From: Neodontobutis hainanensis
Lineage: Eukaryota; Chordata; Actinopteri; Gobiiformes; Odontobutidae
Length of the DNA stretch: 64,000 nucleotides
Assembly: GCA_024349245.1 (NCBI GenBank)
Contig: JALDNG010001367.1
Location: 7,501 to 71,500, forward strand
Direction of reading: 5' to 3'
Position numbers and translations under genes: made by a program. Below, in pieces: positions 10,067 to 21,369 of the stretch. Numbering within the stretch: position 1 is the stretch's first letter; each line of letters opens with the position of its first letter. A model generated the notes under the pieces. It ran no database searches. It was not told where the DNA came from and was given only the letters and a program-made list of their open reading frames with translations.

Positions 10067-10765
10067 AACAGCTGCAGGGAGATCAACACTGCTCCATCTG
10101 AACGGGACTAAACCGGATCTGCTGGACAACTGAGTTTCCAAAGCACATCCTGTATTCCTAAATCACATAATAATCATAATAATCATAATCCACTGCCATC
10201 ACAAAAATACCTCACCAATGCTATGACTAAAATACTAAAGTAACGCTGACATTACATAGTTTTATGTATTTTCGATTATGTTGAGTTTACTTATGATTAT
10301 ATTTTCTCATCTGTTCAATTATATTTAATTATATTGCAAGTATTGTCATTAATATCAGTATAATAACAATCATCAATAACACTCCCCTCCAGCGCCTCCA
10401 ACAGTCTCTACACTTTACCTTCATCTGAAGAATAATATATACTGGTTTTATGAATAATACATTATTATGACCCCCCTCCCCCGGGTTTGAGACCAGGCAC
10501 AGACGGTTCCTGGTGGTTCTCGGCCTGGACTTTAGTATCAGCAGATCCCCACAGGTTCCAGCCTCCCTCTGTTTCTGTACAAAGCTTTGGAACATTACCC
10601 AGTGGTTTATTTTTATTGGTTTTATACAAGAGCTCTTTTGAGTGAACCCAGACTCGGACAGGTTCTGTTTTAGTCCACGTCAGGAACAGACACATTAAAT
10701 ACTGCTTCTTACTCACTTTTACTTTCTTTTAAAGCATCTGTTCAAGCGGGACACCTGGAGGGTTT
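10067..10765. other. 3' flank of ZNF-D, no gene seen
   Basis: AT-rich intergenic sequence with short ATAATCATA repeats near 10165. Small minus-strand open frames here have no recognisable motif. Confidence 0.5.
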
Positions 10766-12070
10766 CTATCCTGCGTGAGTTTTTAAGTGCGCACTAAAGC
10801 TACCCAACTGTGAGAAAGGTTTCCCACAAAAGTGACATGTGTAGGGTTTCTCTCCCGTGTGGACTCTAACGTGAATATTCAGGTGACGTCTGTACGAGAA
10901 AGCTTTGTCACAGAAATCACAGGTAAACACTCTCTGTCCTCTGTGAGTTCTCACATGTCTCTTCAGAGAAACCTCTTTTACGAAAGACTTCTGACAAACA
11001 CAACAGTTAAAGGCTCCAGTGTGAGTCTTCATATGTTTCCTAAGATTACGTTCTCCTCGAAAGTCTCTCTCACAAACTGAACATCTGAAAGGTCTCTGTC
11101 CTGTGTGAACTAATAAATGATTTTGTAAATGGACAGTGTGTCGAAACCTCAGGCCACACTCGGAGCACATGTGTAGTTTGGGTTTTCCTCCGTCTTCACT
11201 CCCAGACTCGGACTTCTTTGTGGTAATGGTCAGTGGAGGGGCGTCTGGGTGGGCTTTCATGTGTTTTAGCAGACATTTCTTCTTTGTGTAGCCTTTCTCA
11301 CAAACTGAACAGCTGTAGGGTTTCTCTCCAGAGTGACTTCTCATATGTTCAATAAGATGACTTTTCCGTTTGAAACTTTTCTCACAAACAGAACATTTGA
11401 AAGGCCTCTGTCCAGTGTGAAACAACACGTGTCTCTGTAAATCTAAATCCTGCTCAAACCCCACCCCACACTCGGAGCAGGTGTACTGTCCTTCACTCAC
11501 AGAGGCGGCAGGCGTCTGGTCTCGAGGGTGGGTTCTCATGTGGATGCTCAGGTAATTGTTGGTTGAATAACTTTTTTTACAAACTGAACAGCTGAAAGGT
11601 TTCTCTCCAGAGTGAGTTCTCATGTGTTCCTTAAGATGACTTTTCCGTTTGAAACGTTTTTCACAAACAGAACACCTGAAAGGCCTCTGTCCAGTGTGAA
11701 GGAACTGATGTTTACGAAAATTTGAATAGCCGTGCAGTTCCTTCCCACAGTCAGAGCATTTGTACGTTTTTCTCTCACAGAGTCAGGATGGATCGTTGTA
11801 AAGGTTCTTTTCCCCTGAGTCTGCTCCTGAGTCCAGTCGTCAGAGTGGTCCGTGTGCTCAGAGTCCGAGTGTAAAAGTGTGAGTGGATCTGAGCTGCAGC
11901 CTGCTTCTGCTCCACAGTCCTCTCCATTAGTTTCCTCTCGGGTCTCCTCAGGTGCTCTTTGATGAAGCACAGAGGACTTGTCTTCATCATCTTCACTTTT
12001 CACAGAGACAGGAGGGAACTCCTGCAGCTGCTCTTCCTCTGGTTCCTCTTTAATGTGGGGGGGCTCCGGA
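10766..12070 (-). CDS. ZNF-D last exon: eleven-finger C2H2 protein with frameshift
   Basis: The exon begins after a TTTCCTTTCAG acceptor at 12071 and reads PEPPHIKEEPEEEQLQEF, SSVLHQRAPEE and DPLTLLHSDSE, then fingers. It joins exon 1 (15286-15347) in phase 2. The linker frame runs through TIHPDSVREK, but the first finger (YKCSDCGKEL) is in another frame. The joined length is one base short of a multiple of three, so one base appears missing near 11770-11785, next to an AAAAA run. Eleven fingers follow: YKCSDCGKEL, FRCSVCEKRF, FSCSVCKKSY, YTCSECGVGF, FKCSVCEKSF, YSCSVCEKGY, HMCSECGLRF, FRCSVCERDF, FNCCVCQKSF, FTCDFCDKAF and YTCHFCGKPF. It is either a recent pseudogene or a sequencing indel. 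Confidence 0.78.
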
Positions 12071-12225
12071 CTGAAAGGAAAATGACAGAAACATTTTACA
12101 CACTAATGGAGAAAGTGATGGTCTGGAGGGCTAAGGTGGAAAGACTGGTTTTCAAAGAGAAGCCATTATTCCATGTCATTTCTTTCAAAATACAACAACA
12201 ACAAAAAAAAACTGTTTCTCTGGAC

Positions 12226-14870
12226 ACAGCACTGACACACAACACTGACACACAACACTGACACACAACACTGTCACACAGCACTGTCACACAGCACTGA
12301 CACACAACACTGACACACACACTGACACACAACACTGACACACAACACTGACACACAACACTGACACACAGCACTGGACACACAACACTGTCACACAACA
12401 CTGACACACAACACTGTCACACAACACTGTCACACAGCACTGACACAGCACTGGACACACAACACTGTCACACAACACTGACACACAACACTGACACACA
12501 GCACTGGACACACAACACTGTCACACAACACTGACACACAACACTGACACACAACACTGACACACAACACTGTCACACAACACTGTCACACAGCACTGAC
12601 ACAGCACTGGACACACAACACTGTCACACAACACTGTCACACAGCACTGGACACACAACACTGGACACACAACACTGTCACACAACACTGACACACAACA
12701 CTGACACACAACACTGTCACACAGCACTGGACACACAGCACTGGACACACAACACTGTCACACAACACTGACACACAACACTGACACACAACACTGTCAC
12801 ACAACACTGTCACACAGCACTGGACACACAACACTGTCACACAACACTGACACACAACACTGACACACAACACTGACACACAACACTGTCACACAGCACT
12901 GACACACAACACTGACACACAACACTGACACACAACACTGACACACAACACTGTCACACAGCACTGACACACAACACTGACACACAGCACTGACACACAA
13001 CACTGTCACACAGCACTGACACACAACACTGTCACACAGCACTGGACACACAACACTGACACACAGCACTGACACACAACACTGTCACACAGCACTGACA
13101 CAGCACTGACACACAGCACTGACACACAACACTGTCACACAACACTGACACACAACACTGTCACACAGCACTGTCACACAGCACTGACACACAACACTGA
13201 CACACAACACTGACACACAACACTGTCACACAACACTGTCACACAGCACTGACACACACCACTGTCACACAGCACTGGACACACAACACTGACACACAAC
13301 ACTGACACACAGCACTGACACACAACACTGTCACACAGCACTGGACACACAACACTGACACACAGCACTGACACACAACACTGACACACAGCACTGGACA
13401 CACAGCACTGTCACACAGCACTGACACACAACACTGACACACAGCACTGGACACACAACACTGACACACAGCACTGTCACACAGCACTGACACACAGCAC
13501 TGGACACACAACACTGTCACACAGCACTGGACACACAACACTGTCACACAGCACTGACACACAACACTGACACACAGCACTGTCACACAGCACTGACACA
13601 CAGCACTGACACACAACACTGACACACAGCACTGTCACACCACACTGACACACAACACTGACACACAACACTGTCACACAGCACTGGACACACAACACTG
13701 TCACACAGCACTGACACACAACACTGTCACACAGCACTGACACACAACACTGACACACAGCACTGTCACACAGCACTGACACACAGCACTGACACACAAC
13801 ACTGACACACAGCACTGTCACACAGCACTGACACACAGCACTGACACACAACACTGTCACACAACACTGACACACAGCACTGTCACACAGCACTGACACA
13901 CAGCACTGACACACAACACTGACACACAACACTGACACACAGCACTGTCACACAACACTGACACACAACACTGTCACACAGCACTGGACACACAACACTG
14001 TCACACAGCACTGACACACAACACTGACACACAACACTGACACACAACACTGACACACAACACTGTCACACAGCACTGTCACACAGCACTGGACACACAG
14101 CACTGACACACAGCACTGGACACACAGCACTGTCACACAGCACTGACACACAACACTGACACACAACACTGGACACACAACACTGGACACACAGCACTGA
14201 CACACAATACTGTCACACAGCACTGACACACAACACTGACACACATCACTGACACACAGCACTGGACACACAGCACTGGACACACAGCACTGTCACACAG
14301 CACTGACACACAACACTGACACACAACACTGACACACAGCACTGGACACACAGCACTGGACACACAGCACTGACACACAACACTGACACACAACACTGTC
14401 ACACAGCACTGACAAACAACACTGACACACAGTACTGACACAGCACTGTCACACAGCACTGACACACAACACTGACACAACACTGTCACACAGCACTGAC
14501 ACACAGCACTGACACACAGCACTGACACACAGCACTGACACACACAGCACTGACACACAGCACTGACACACAGCACTGACACACAGCACTGACACACAGC
14601 ACTGACACACAGCACTGACACACAGCACTGACACACAACACTGACACAACACTGTCACACAACACTGACACACAGCACTGGACACACAGCACTGGACACA
14701 CAGCACTGACACACAACACTGACACACAACACTGTCACACAGCACTGACAAACAACACTGACACACAGTACTGACACAGCACTGTCACACAGCACTGACA
14801 CACAACACTGACACAACACTGTCACACAGCACTGGACACACAGCACTGACACACAGCACTGACACACACT
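12226..14870. repeat. Minisatellite, 13-nt unit (ACACACAACACTG), 2.6 kb
   Basis: Roughly 200 units of 13 nt, with variants GACACACAACACT, GTCACACAGCACT and GGACACACAGCACT, fill most of ZNF-D intron 1. The unit lacks stop codons on the minus strand, so overlapping Cys/Val-rich frames (CVSVLC repeats) run across it in several phases. These are not credible proteins. Confidence 0.96.
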
Positions 14871-15285
14871 CTTTCAGACAGAGCCCAGTATCTCTGCAAG
14901 AGTCTGAGCTGTCACTAAAGTCACAAATGTCAATTAGACTCAACAGAACTCAAAAGTAAAACAGACGTAGCTTTTAAAAACATTTATAAATGTATTGTCC
15001 GTCCCGATGTAAAGACTACATCCCGCAGCTCTAAACTCCAGTAGGTGGCGGTATTGTCCCGTTAAGGTCCATAACACGCCTCACAGTTTTCATTTTCAAA
15101 ACCTTTCACAAAATGTATTATGTCTATCACGAGTAACGAGTAATAATCAAATATATATCTATAATTAATCCAGTGTTATTGTGATATTATTCTGAAACAA
15201 AAGTGTTTAAGAGGTTCATGTTTCACAGGAGACAGCTGGTTCTGTTTTATTCACTATAATGTCTCAACCCCAGAGGTGCTCTGAC
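14871..15285 (-). other. ZNF-D intron 1, unique part
   Basis: Unique sequence between the minisatellite and the ZNF-D first exon. No motif is recognised. Confidence 0.5.
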
Positions 15286-15347
15286 CTGTGTTTGGTGTTT
15301 GGTGGGTCCCACAGCTCCGTCTCCTCCTTCAGCTTCACTTCTGCCAT
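15286..15347 (-). CDS. ZNF-D exon 1 (MAEVKLKEE cassette)
   Basis: A 62-nt first coding exon with protein MAEVKLKEETELWDPP plus NTKH, donor GTCAGAGC, phase 2. It joins the exon starting at 12070 as AG plus T, giving ...NTKHSPEPPHIKEE. The intron of about 3.2 kb is mostly minisatellite. Confidence 0.8.
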
Positions 15348-15490
15348 GTTTCACTGCGCTCTGTTCACTTTAAGGCTCCGCTTTGGGGCTGTTTGTCACA
15401 GTTAGCTTCAGAGCTAATCACACAGGGGTCCTCACGAGTTCACTGAGAGGGGCGTCCTGACAGCTGCCTGTTCAAAAACACAGCTCTGGG
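15348..15490 (-). promoter_or_regulatory. Shared ZNF upstream cassette, copy at ZNF-D
   Basis: Same landmarks as at ZNF-B (GTTAGCTTCAGAGCTAATC, CACGAGTTCACTGAGAGG), immediately upstream of the ZNF-D start codon. Its promoter role is inferred from position. Confidence 0.6.
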
Positions 15491-15738
15491 GAAGCACATT
15501 GTCTTTTTAAAATTCAGTCAAAAATATATTTTATAACATTTATTACATTTATAATAACCTCCACACGACACACACACCTTACAAAGGCACTTATAAAGGC
15601 CACACCACAAACTGGAACAGCATCACAAAGAACTGCTTATGTCACAATAACGTTGAGTGTCCGGCCTCAGTTCACAGAAGCAGGCCTCAGGCTCAGTCAC
15701 AGTTCAACACTACAGTGTCATGAGGATTCCTGCTCGGT

Positions 15739-16750
15739 TCAGGAAGTCTGAGCTCTCATGTGAACTTCTGAATCTGCCTCTGATCTTTCAGCACTTTCCG
15801 GACCACTGTGGGTTTTCATGTGTTTAAGAAGACTGATTTTCTGAGTAAACCTTCTCTCACAAACTGAGCAGCTGAAGGGTTTCTCTCCTGTGTGAATTCT
15901 CCTGTGTCTATTGAGGTTGTGTCGGTCTGCAAAGCATTTCTTACAGGCAGAGCAGCTGAAAGGTTTCTCTCCCGTGTGAGTTTTTATGTGTTTACTAAAG
16001 TAGCTTCGGTCTGCAAAGCACTTCTTACAGACTGAACAGCTGAAGGGCTTCTCTCCTGTGTGTGTTACTGTGTGTTGGACTAGAGCACTTTCCCGTGAAA
16101 AGCCTTTGTTACAAAGTGGGCATTTGTGCGGTTTCTCTCCTGTGTGATTTGTCATGTGTATGAGAAGTTCTGTTTTATTTGAACATCCTTTGTCACAAAA
16201 GGAACAATGGAAAGGCCACTGTCCTGTGTGTATACTCATGTGTGTCTTAAGATTGCCTATGCGTTTAAATTCCTTCTGACAAACTGAGCACTGGAAAGGT
16301 TTCTCTTTAGTGTGAATTAAAGCGTGTCTCTGTAACTCTGAATGGAAAGCAAACCCCTCCCACACTCAGAGCACTGGTGTGGTTTAGAGTCCTGTCCCAC
16401 GTCTCTCACAGAGGACTCAGGGTTCATCAGTGAGAACCTTCTTTTCCCCTGAGTCTGCTCCTGAGTCCAGTCGTCAGAGTGGTCCGTGTGCTCAGAGTCT
16501 GAGTGTAAAAGTGTGAGTGGATCTGAGCTGCAGCCTGCTTCTGTTCCACAGTCCTCTCCATTAGTTTCCTCTCTGTTCTCCTCAGGTGCTCTTTGATGAA
16601 GCACAGAGGACTCATCTTCATCGGTTTTCACACAGACAGGAGGGAATATGAACTCCTGCAGCTGTTCTTCCTCTGGTTCCTCTTTAATGTGGGGGGGCTC
16701 CGGACTGGGGCCCAGCTCTTCTTCACTCTTCACCGGCACAAACTGAACAC
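15739..16750 (-). CDS. ZNF-E last exon: seven-finger C2H2 protein with frameshift
   Basis: The exon begins after TCCTGCAG at 16751 and reads VPVKSEEELGPSPEPP, IKEEPEEEQLQEF, SSVLHQRAPEEN and SVRDVG, then fingers. The linker frame enters finger 1 as HQCSECGRG and then loses frame at about 16361-16365 within GGGAGGGGTTTG. The other frame continues GFAFHSELQRHALIH. The three ZNF-E exons total one base less than a multiple of three, consistent with a single missing base. Fingers: HQCSECGRGF (broken), FQCSVCQKEF, FHCSFCDKGC, HKCPLCNKGF, FSCSVCKKCF, FSCSACKKCF and FSCSVCERRF. The linker is the counterpart of ZNF-H across the axis, but the fingers are not, so the arm homology fades at this point. 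Confidence 0.78.
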
Positions 16751-16841
16751 CTGCAGGACACAGAGTGAAGAATAAGGAGAAGGGTAAAAGTGGTGGATAA
16801 TAAAATGTTATTGGTTAAAAGTAACTGTTTGAGTCATTCAT

Positions 16842-17215
16842 TAATTTTCTACCGCTTTGTCCCGTTAGGGGTCGCGGGTGACTGGAGCCTATCCCAGTAG
16901 CTTTGGGCCCGAGGGCTGTCGCAGTGCTGACATTTAGAGACAGACAGTGACAGACAACCATTCTCTCTCACATTCACTAGAGACACTTTAGGGTTGCTGA
17001 TTAACCTGTACATGCATGTGTTAGGACGGTGGGAGGAACCGGAGTACCCGGAGAGAACCCACAGTAACACGCGGAGGACATGCAGACTCCTCACAGAAAG
17101 ACCGGAGACGGCCGAGAATGTTTTGGGTCGGCCGGGTTTTGAACTCACGACCTTCTTGCTGTGAGGCAGGAGTGCTAACCACTCTGCCACGTGCACCTCT
17201 GTTTGATTGTAATGT
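16842..17215 (-). mobile_element. tRNA-derived SINE with RTE-like 3' tail (left arm copy)
   Basis: Read on the minus strand, the head GTGGCAGAGTGGTTAGCACT resembles a tRNA A box and GTGAGTTCAAAACCC a B box. The tail reads GGGATAGGCTCCAGTCACC then AAAGCGGTAGAAAATTAATG. That tail matches AAGCGGTAGAA at the 3' end of the RTE LINE at 7596, suggesting mobilisation by that LINE. It lies in ZNF-E intron 2. Confidence 0.75.
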
Positions 17216-17284
17216 CCAATGTATTTTTTTTATAATCGATGTATTCAGACAAAAATATCAAATAATGTGTAGATGTTTACATTT

Positions 17285-17485
17285 ATTAATTTACTGATGC
17301 TTTTATCCAGAGCGACTTACATTGATCTACAGTCTTTACCAGTGTTACAGCCACTGGAGGCATGGTGGGATAAGTGTCTTGCCCAAGGACACAACGACAG
17401 TATGAACTGTGGGGAGAGTGAGAATTGAACCGCCTACCTTCCGGTTGAAGGACGACCGCTCTACCACTGAGCTACTGCTGCCTTT
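17285..17485 (-). mobile_element. tRNA-derived SINE (left arm copy)
   Basis: The minus-strand head reads GCAGTAGCTCAGTGGTAGAG (A box) and GGCGGTTCAATTCTC (B box), then TCCTTGGGCAAGACACTTA and a tail GTCGCTCTGGATAAAAGC. This layout is common in fish SINEs (V-SINE or AFC-like, from memory). It lies in ZNF-E intron 2, mirrored at 54975-55180. Confidence 0.78.
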
Positions 17486-17937
17486 TTGAATTAAAAATAA
17501 ATACTATTGTATCTTTTCTAAGGATGCACATTTGAATCCTCCTTTAAGGCTCCTAAGTCTCGGCCCTTCCCCTTGGCACTTGGGTTGCGGCTAATGGTAG
17601 CATTTAAAGCGCGTTTGAGCCACTGAGCCTCCACAGTTTGTCTTTGGTCATGTGACTGCAGGGCTACGTCTGATTGGTCAGAACAGCATTACTTCTTTAG
17701 AACTCTACTCAAGTAAAAGGAATAAGTATGGTGCAGTAAAAGTACTCTTAGAAGTTCCCAGCTGTGCTTCTGAGAAAAGGTCACTGATGTCAACAAGAGT
17801 GTGTTCTGTCAGCGACACTCTCCACTTTATCATAAACACTAGCTCCTCTTTACACGTCTGTCTCTAACCTCAGGCTGCTTCCCAAAAGGTCAGGGTCATG
17901 TGCCCAGCTCAAACGCGTTTTAGACTTCCTGCTGTAC

Positions 17938-18050
17938 CTCTGTTTGGATCCGTCAGAGCGACTGCAGGACACTCTTCAGTTTTCACAGACACACGAGAGA
18001 CTGGCAGCTGCTCTTCCTCTGGTTCCTCTTTAAAGTGGGGGGGCTCCACA
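17938..18050 (-). CDS. ZNF-E exon 2: acidic linker exon
   Basis: A 113-nt exon between a TTGTGTCCAG acceptor and a GTACAG donor, phase 2 in and phase 1 out. It encodes VEPPHFKEEPEEEQLPVSR then VSVKTEECPAVALTDPNR. It joins exon 1 (19093) and exon 3 (16750) in frame. It is a shorter parallel of the IKEEPEEEQ linker also found in the last exon, so the linker is present twice if both are spliced in. Its mate at 54400-54512 appears identical. Confidence 0.75.
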
Positions 18051-18517
18051 CTGGACACAAGCAACACACCCATTATTCTGAGCAGGGGCCTCAGGTTTAA
18101 AGCTTAAAGGTTTAAGAATAAATACCTGAAGATCCAGGCTTAAAACAGGAGTCACAAAACTTAGTTAAGAACCATTTTTAAACAGAACCTATTTCTGATT
18201 TGCACAAAAAGGCCTCATGGGTAATTTATTCTAAACACCTCTTTACTGTCTTTATTATGCGTCCTGTTTGATCTGTTTTTTATTTTGGTGGATTTTGGTT
18301 ATCATCAATACAGAAAATATGAGGCTAAAGATGAAGCTAATGAAGCTAATGTCTTTTAGTGACAGAGTAGATGATTGTTGTTCAGGTTGTTTTTGTTTCT
18401 AAAGAAGAAAACCCTCTGTCGTAAACCGCTTCAGAAACAAAAAAACACTCTTCTGTTCATATCTCTTTACTTTACATTTACCTGCACACATAACACTTTA
18501 GCTGGAGCCTGTGTGCC

Positions 18518-18942
18518 ACAGTGAGGGCCACAGTGAGGGCCACAGTGAGGGGCCACAGTGAGGGGCCACAGTGAGGGGCCACAGTGAGGACCACAGTGAG
18601 GGGCCACAGTGAGGGCCACAGTGAGGGGCCACAGTGAGGACCACAGTGAGGACCACAGTGAGGGACCACAGTGAGGGGCCACAGTGAGGACCACAGTGAG
18701 GGGCCACAGTGAGGGCCACAGTGAGGACCACAGTGAGGACCACAGTGAGGGGCCACAGTGAGGGGCCACAGTGAGGACCACAGTGAGGGGCCACAGTGAG
18801 GGGCCACAGTGAGGACCACAGTGAGGGGCCACAGTGAGGGCCACAGTGAGGGCCACAGTGAGGTCCACAGTGAAGGGCTACAGTGAAGGGCCACAGTGAG
18901 GACCACAATGAGGGGCCACAGTGAGGGGCCACAGTGAGGACC
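18518..18942. repeat. Minisatellite, 12-13-nt unit (CCACAGTGAGGGG), left arm
   Basis: About 34 units of CCACAGTGAGGGG, CCACAGTGAGGA or CCACAGTGAGGG in ZNF-E intron 1, starting about 150 bases after exon 1. The mirrored array in ZNF-H intron 1 is about 5.8 kb. Confidence 0.95.
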
Positions 18943-19092
18943 TGTCAAATGAACTCAAAACCAAACCCTTATGAATCCAGCAGAAATTGTGTGTGTTTCA
19001 GGAAATGATCTGTTGTTTAGGAGTGTTTCACAGAAGGACACAGCATCTGTTGAAGTCACTGAAATATCCCAAATAAACCCAGCTGCTCTGAC

Positions 19093-19154
19093 CTGTGTTT
19101 GGTGTTTGGTGGGTCCCACAGCTCCGTCTCCTCCTTCAGCTTCACTTCTGCCAT
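19093..19154 (-). CDS. ZNF-E exon 1 (MAEVKLKEE cassette, intact)
   Basis: A 62-nt first coding exon with donor GTCAGAGC, phase 2, compatible with exon 2 at 18050. It retains the AACACCAAACACAG ending that is shortened by 7 nt in the mirrored ZNF-H exon. Confidence 0.8.
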
Positions 19155-19292
19155 GTTTCACTGCGCTCTGTTCACTTTAAGGCTCCGCTTTGGGGCTGTT
19201 TGTCACAGTTAGCTTCAGAGCTAATCACACAGGGGTCCTCACGAGTTCACTGAGAGGGGCGTCCTGACAGCTGCCTGTTCAAAAACACAGCC
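19155..19292 (-). promoter_or_regulatory. Shared ZNF upstream cassette, copy at ZNF-E
   Basis: Same upstream segment as at the other MAEVKLKEE exons; mirrored at 47785-47922. Its promoter role is inferred. Confidence 0.6.
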
Positions 19293-19619
19293 GGCCTCTA
19301 GGGGGCAGACTCTTATTGTGCCAAGAAAATCATCCCTTTTCTCTCAAAAGGTGGACAGACGTTTAAAATTCACTCAAAAACACAATAAGTTCAACCAAAT
19401 CCACATTTATTAACATTTATTTACTCCACTAATATTAACCTCCACACAACACTTAGAGCTCACAATGGAACTCATCAAAGTCAAAGTCAAAGGGCCTCGT
19501 TGTAAACTCATTCTTTGAAACTGTTATAGTTAAAAATACAAGGCTCTTTTCACATTTTAAATGTGTGCAGCTCAATGTGTTGCACAGTGTCCTGAGGATT
19601 CCTGCTCTGTTCAGGAAGT

Positions 19620-19965
19620 CTGATCTCATGTGAACATCTGAATCTGGTTTAGATCTTTCAGTGGGTGGGTTTTCATGTGTCTAATAAGAAGGGCTTTCTG
19701 AGTTTCTCACAAACTGAACAGCTGAAGGGTTTCTCTCCTGTGGTAATTGCCAAATGTCTGTTGAGTGTGTATAACTTTCTCAAACATTTTCCCTAAACTG
19801 GGCGTTTGTAAGGATGCTCTTCTCCAGTGTGTGTTGTCATGTGCACGATAAGTTCCTTTGTCTTCTGACGTCCTTTCTTACAAACAGAACATTCCTGTGT
19901 GAATAATCATACGTGACTTAAGATTAAACGTGTGTGTAAACCCTCACTCTTTCATGTGGCTCTGT
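19620..19965 (-). pseudogene. Degenerate C2H2 finger array (left arm)
   Basis: Minus-strand remnants of about four fingers are recognisable (GAGAAACCCTTCAGCTGTTC coding EKPFSCS, and ACACACACTGGAGAAGAGCA coding THTGEE), but the frame is broken by deletions and stops. It lies upstream of the ZNF-E cassette and has a mirrored copy at 47150-47440, so it decayed before, or in step with, the arm duplication. Confidence 0.75.
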
Positions 19966-21369
19966 AAAAGGTGTTTGCACATCACTCCGGACTCCGTAAA
20001 AGAACGATGGCCCACTGTTTGAACCGGGACCGGGGCACCTTCAGCAGATGTTGTCCAGCAGAACGTAGAGCTCTGCTGGGTTGGTGAGGGGTGAGAACCA
20101 CACACAGATAAGAAGGTGCATTAAAAACAAACATTAAGATTTTTAAATGAATTCTAAACTGAACAAACCTCTTCTCGCGCTCCCTTTGCGAAACACTTTA
20201 AATCCTTAAATCCTTACAGCGTGGGCCAAGCACAGGAGCCATCTTGAGCCATTCATGAAGATACTAAAATGTATCTTCATTTCAAAAATCACTGCCAGAA
20301 AAAACAACCATCAAAAATGTGAATAAATCCCTGGCTCCACCTTCTTCTGGACGACTCCACCTGAAACACATAATCCTGACTACAACCAAACATGGCACAG
20401 CTTCTAAACTGTTTGGAACTGATTCCTCTGATTCTTTTTTATTCTCTTAAAAGTATGAATATAGTCGACATCTATGAGTTTATGTAACGACTCAGCACAA
20501 CTCTAGCCCCTCCCCTCAAGGCTTTTCTTTCTGTGGTTTATTTGGTGTAATAATTGTTCTGCTTCAGTCTGACAAAATGTATTGGTGTTTATGGTAAGCC
20601 CAACATCTCTGGACTGTCGGACAAGAAAAGAACAGATGATCCAACTCTTCCTTTTCTACCTCACCAAGCACTATTAGTAACATCCAACTGAAACGTCGGC
20701 TTTAGGAGTTCATTAGTTGGATCGATCTGATTTTAAATGATAATGTGAAGATCCTTGACCTTTAGGAAGGACTGGATATGACAGATATTTGAATCTCTTT
20801 TGTCCCAGAGTCCTTCAGGATGAATCCTTTGAACTGTGTTAGAGAAGCACTGCTTTAAGGGACATTAATGATTGGGTTTCTTCCTGGTTCGAGGCCTTGT
20901 TCAAAACTGCTTTAGTCCTGCTTTAATTAGATTAGATTAGAATAAACAATGCAACGAAATGCAGTTTAGGTCTAACCAGAAGTGCAATAGCAGCAAGTGT
21001 CAGATTTCCAGTGTTGTTTAAATAAATAAGTTAGTGTGGGAAGTCATTTGCAGATGGATATGTACATACTATACAATAATATACAGATGGATATTGCTAT
21101 AAACAGAAATGATAAAATAGGTATATACACTGATAGACACGCTAAGCTATAAACAGAAGTCATAAATAGATTATGTTATAGAAGTAATTTTAGGTGGATA
21201 TGTACTATAAACATAAAACACAATGGAATTTACTATAAACAGACTTGTATGGATGGATATATAGAATGATAGTGAGGCTATGGTGAGCAGTAGTGCAGTA
21301 GTTATAGTGCAGATAAATACAAACAGAAGCTGTGTGAACAAAGGGAGTGCAGTGGAAGAGAATGCATAT
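19966..21369. other. Arm intergenic sequence with LINE-like 3' debris
   Basis: No gene is seen. Around 20930-21000 an ATTAGATTAG run followed by GCAACGAAATGCAGTTTAGG resembles a LINE 3' end (weak). The part to about 21055 is mirrored at 46030-47000; about 290 bases next to the minisatellite have no clear mate. Confidence 0.5.

Noticed and set aside
12096..14867. Many overlapping Cys/Val-rich minus-strand frames
   Set aside because: Periodic products of a 13-nt minisatellite in the ZNF-D intron; no start context or domain.
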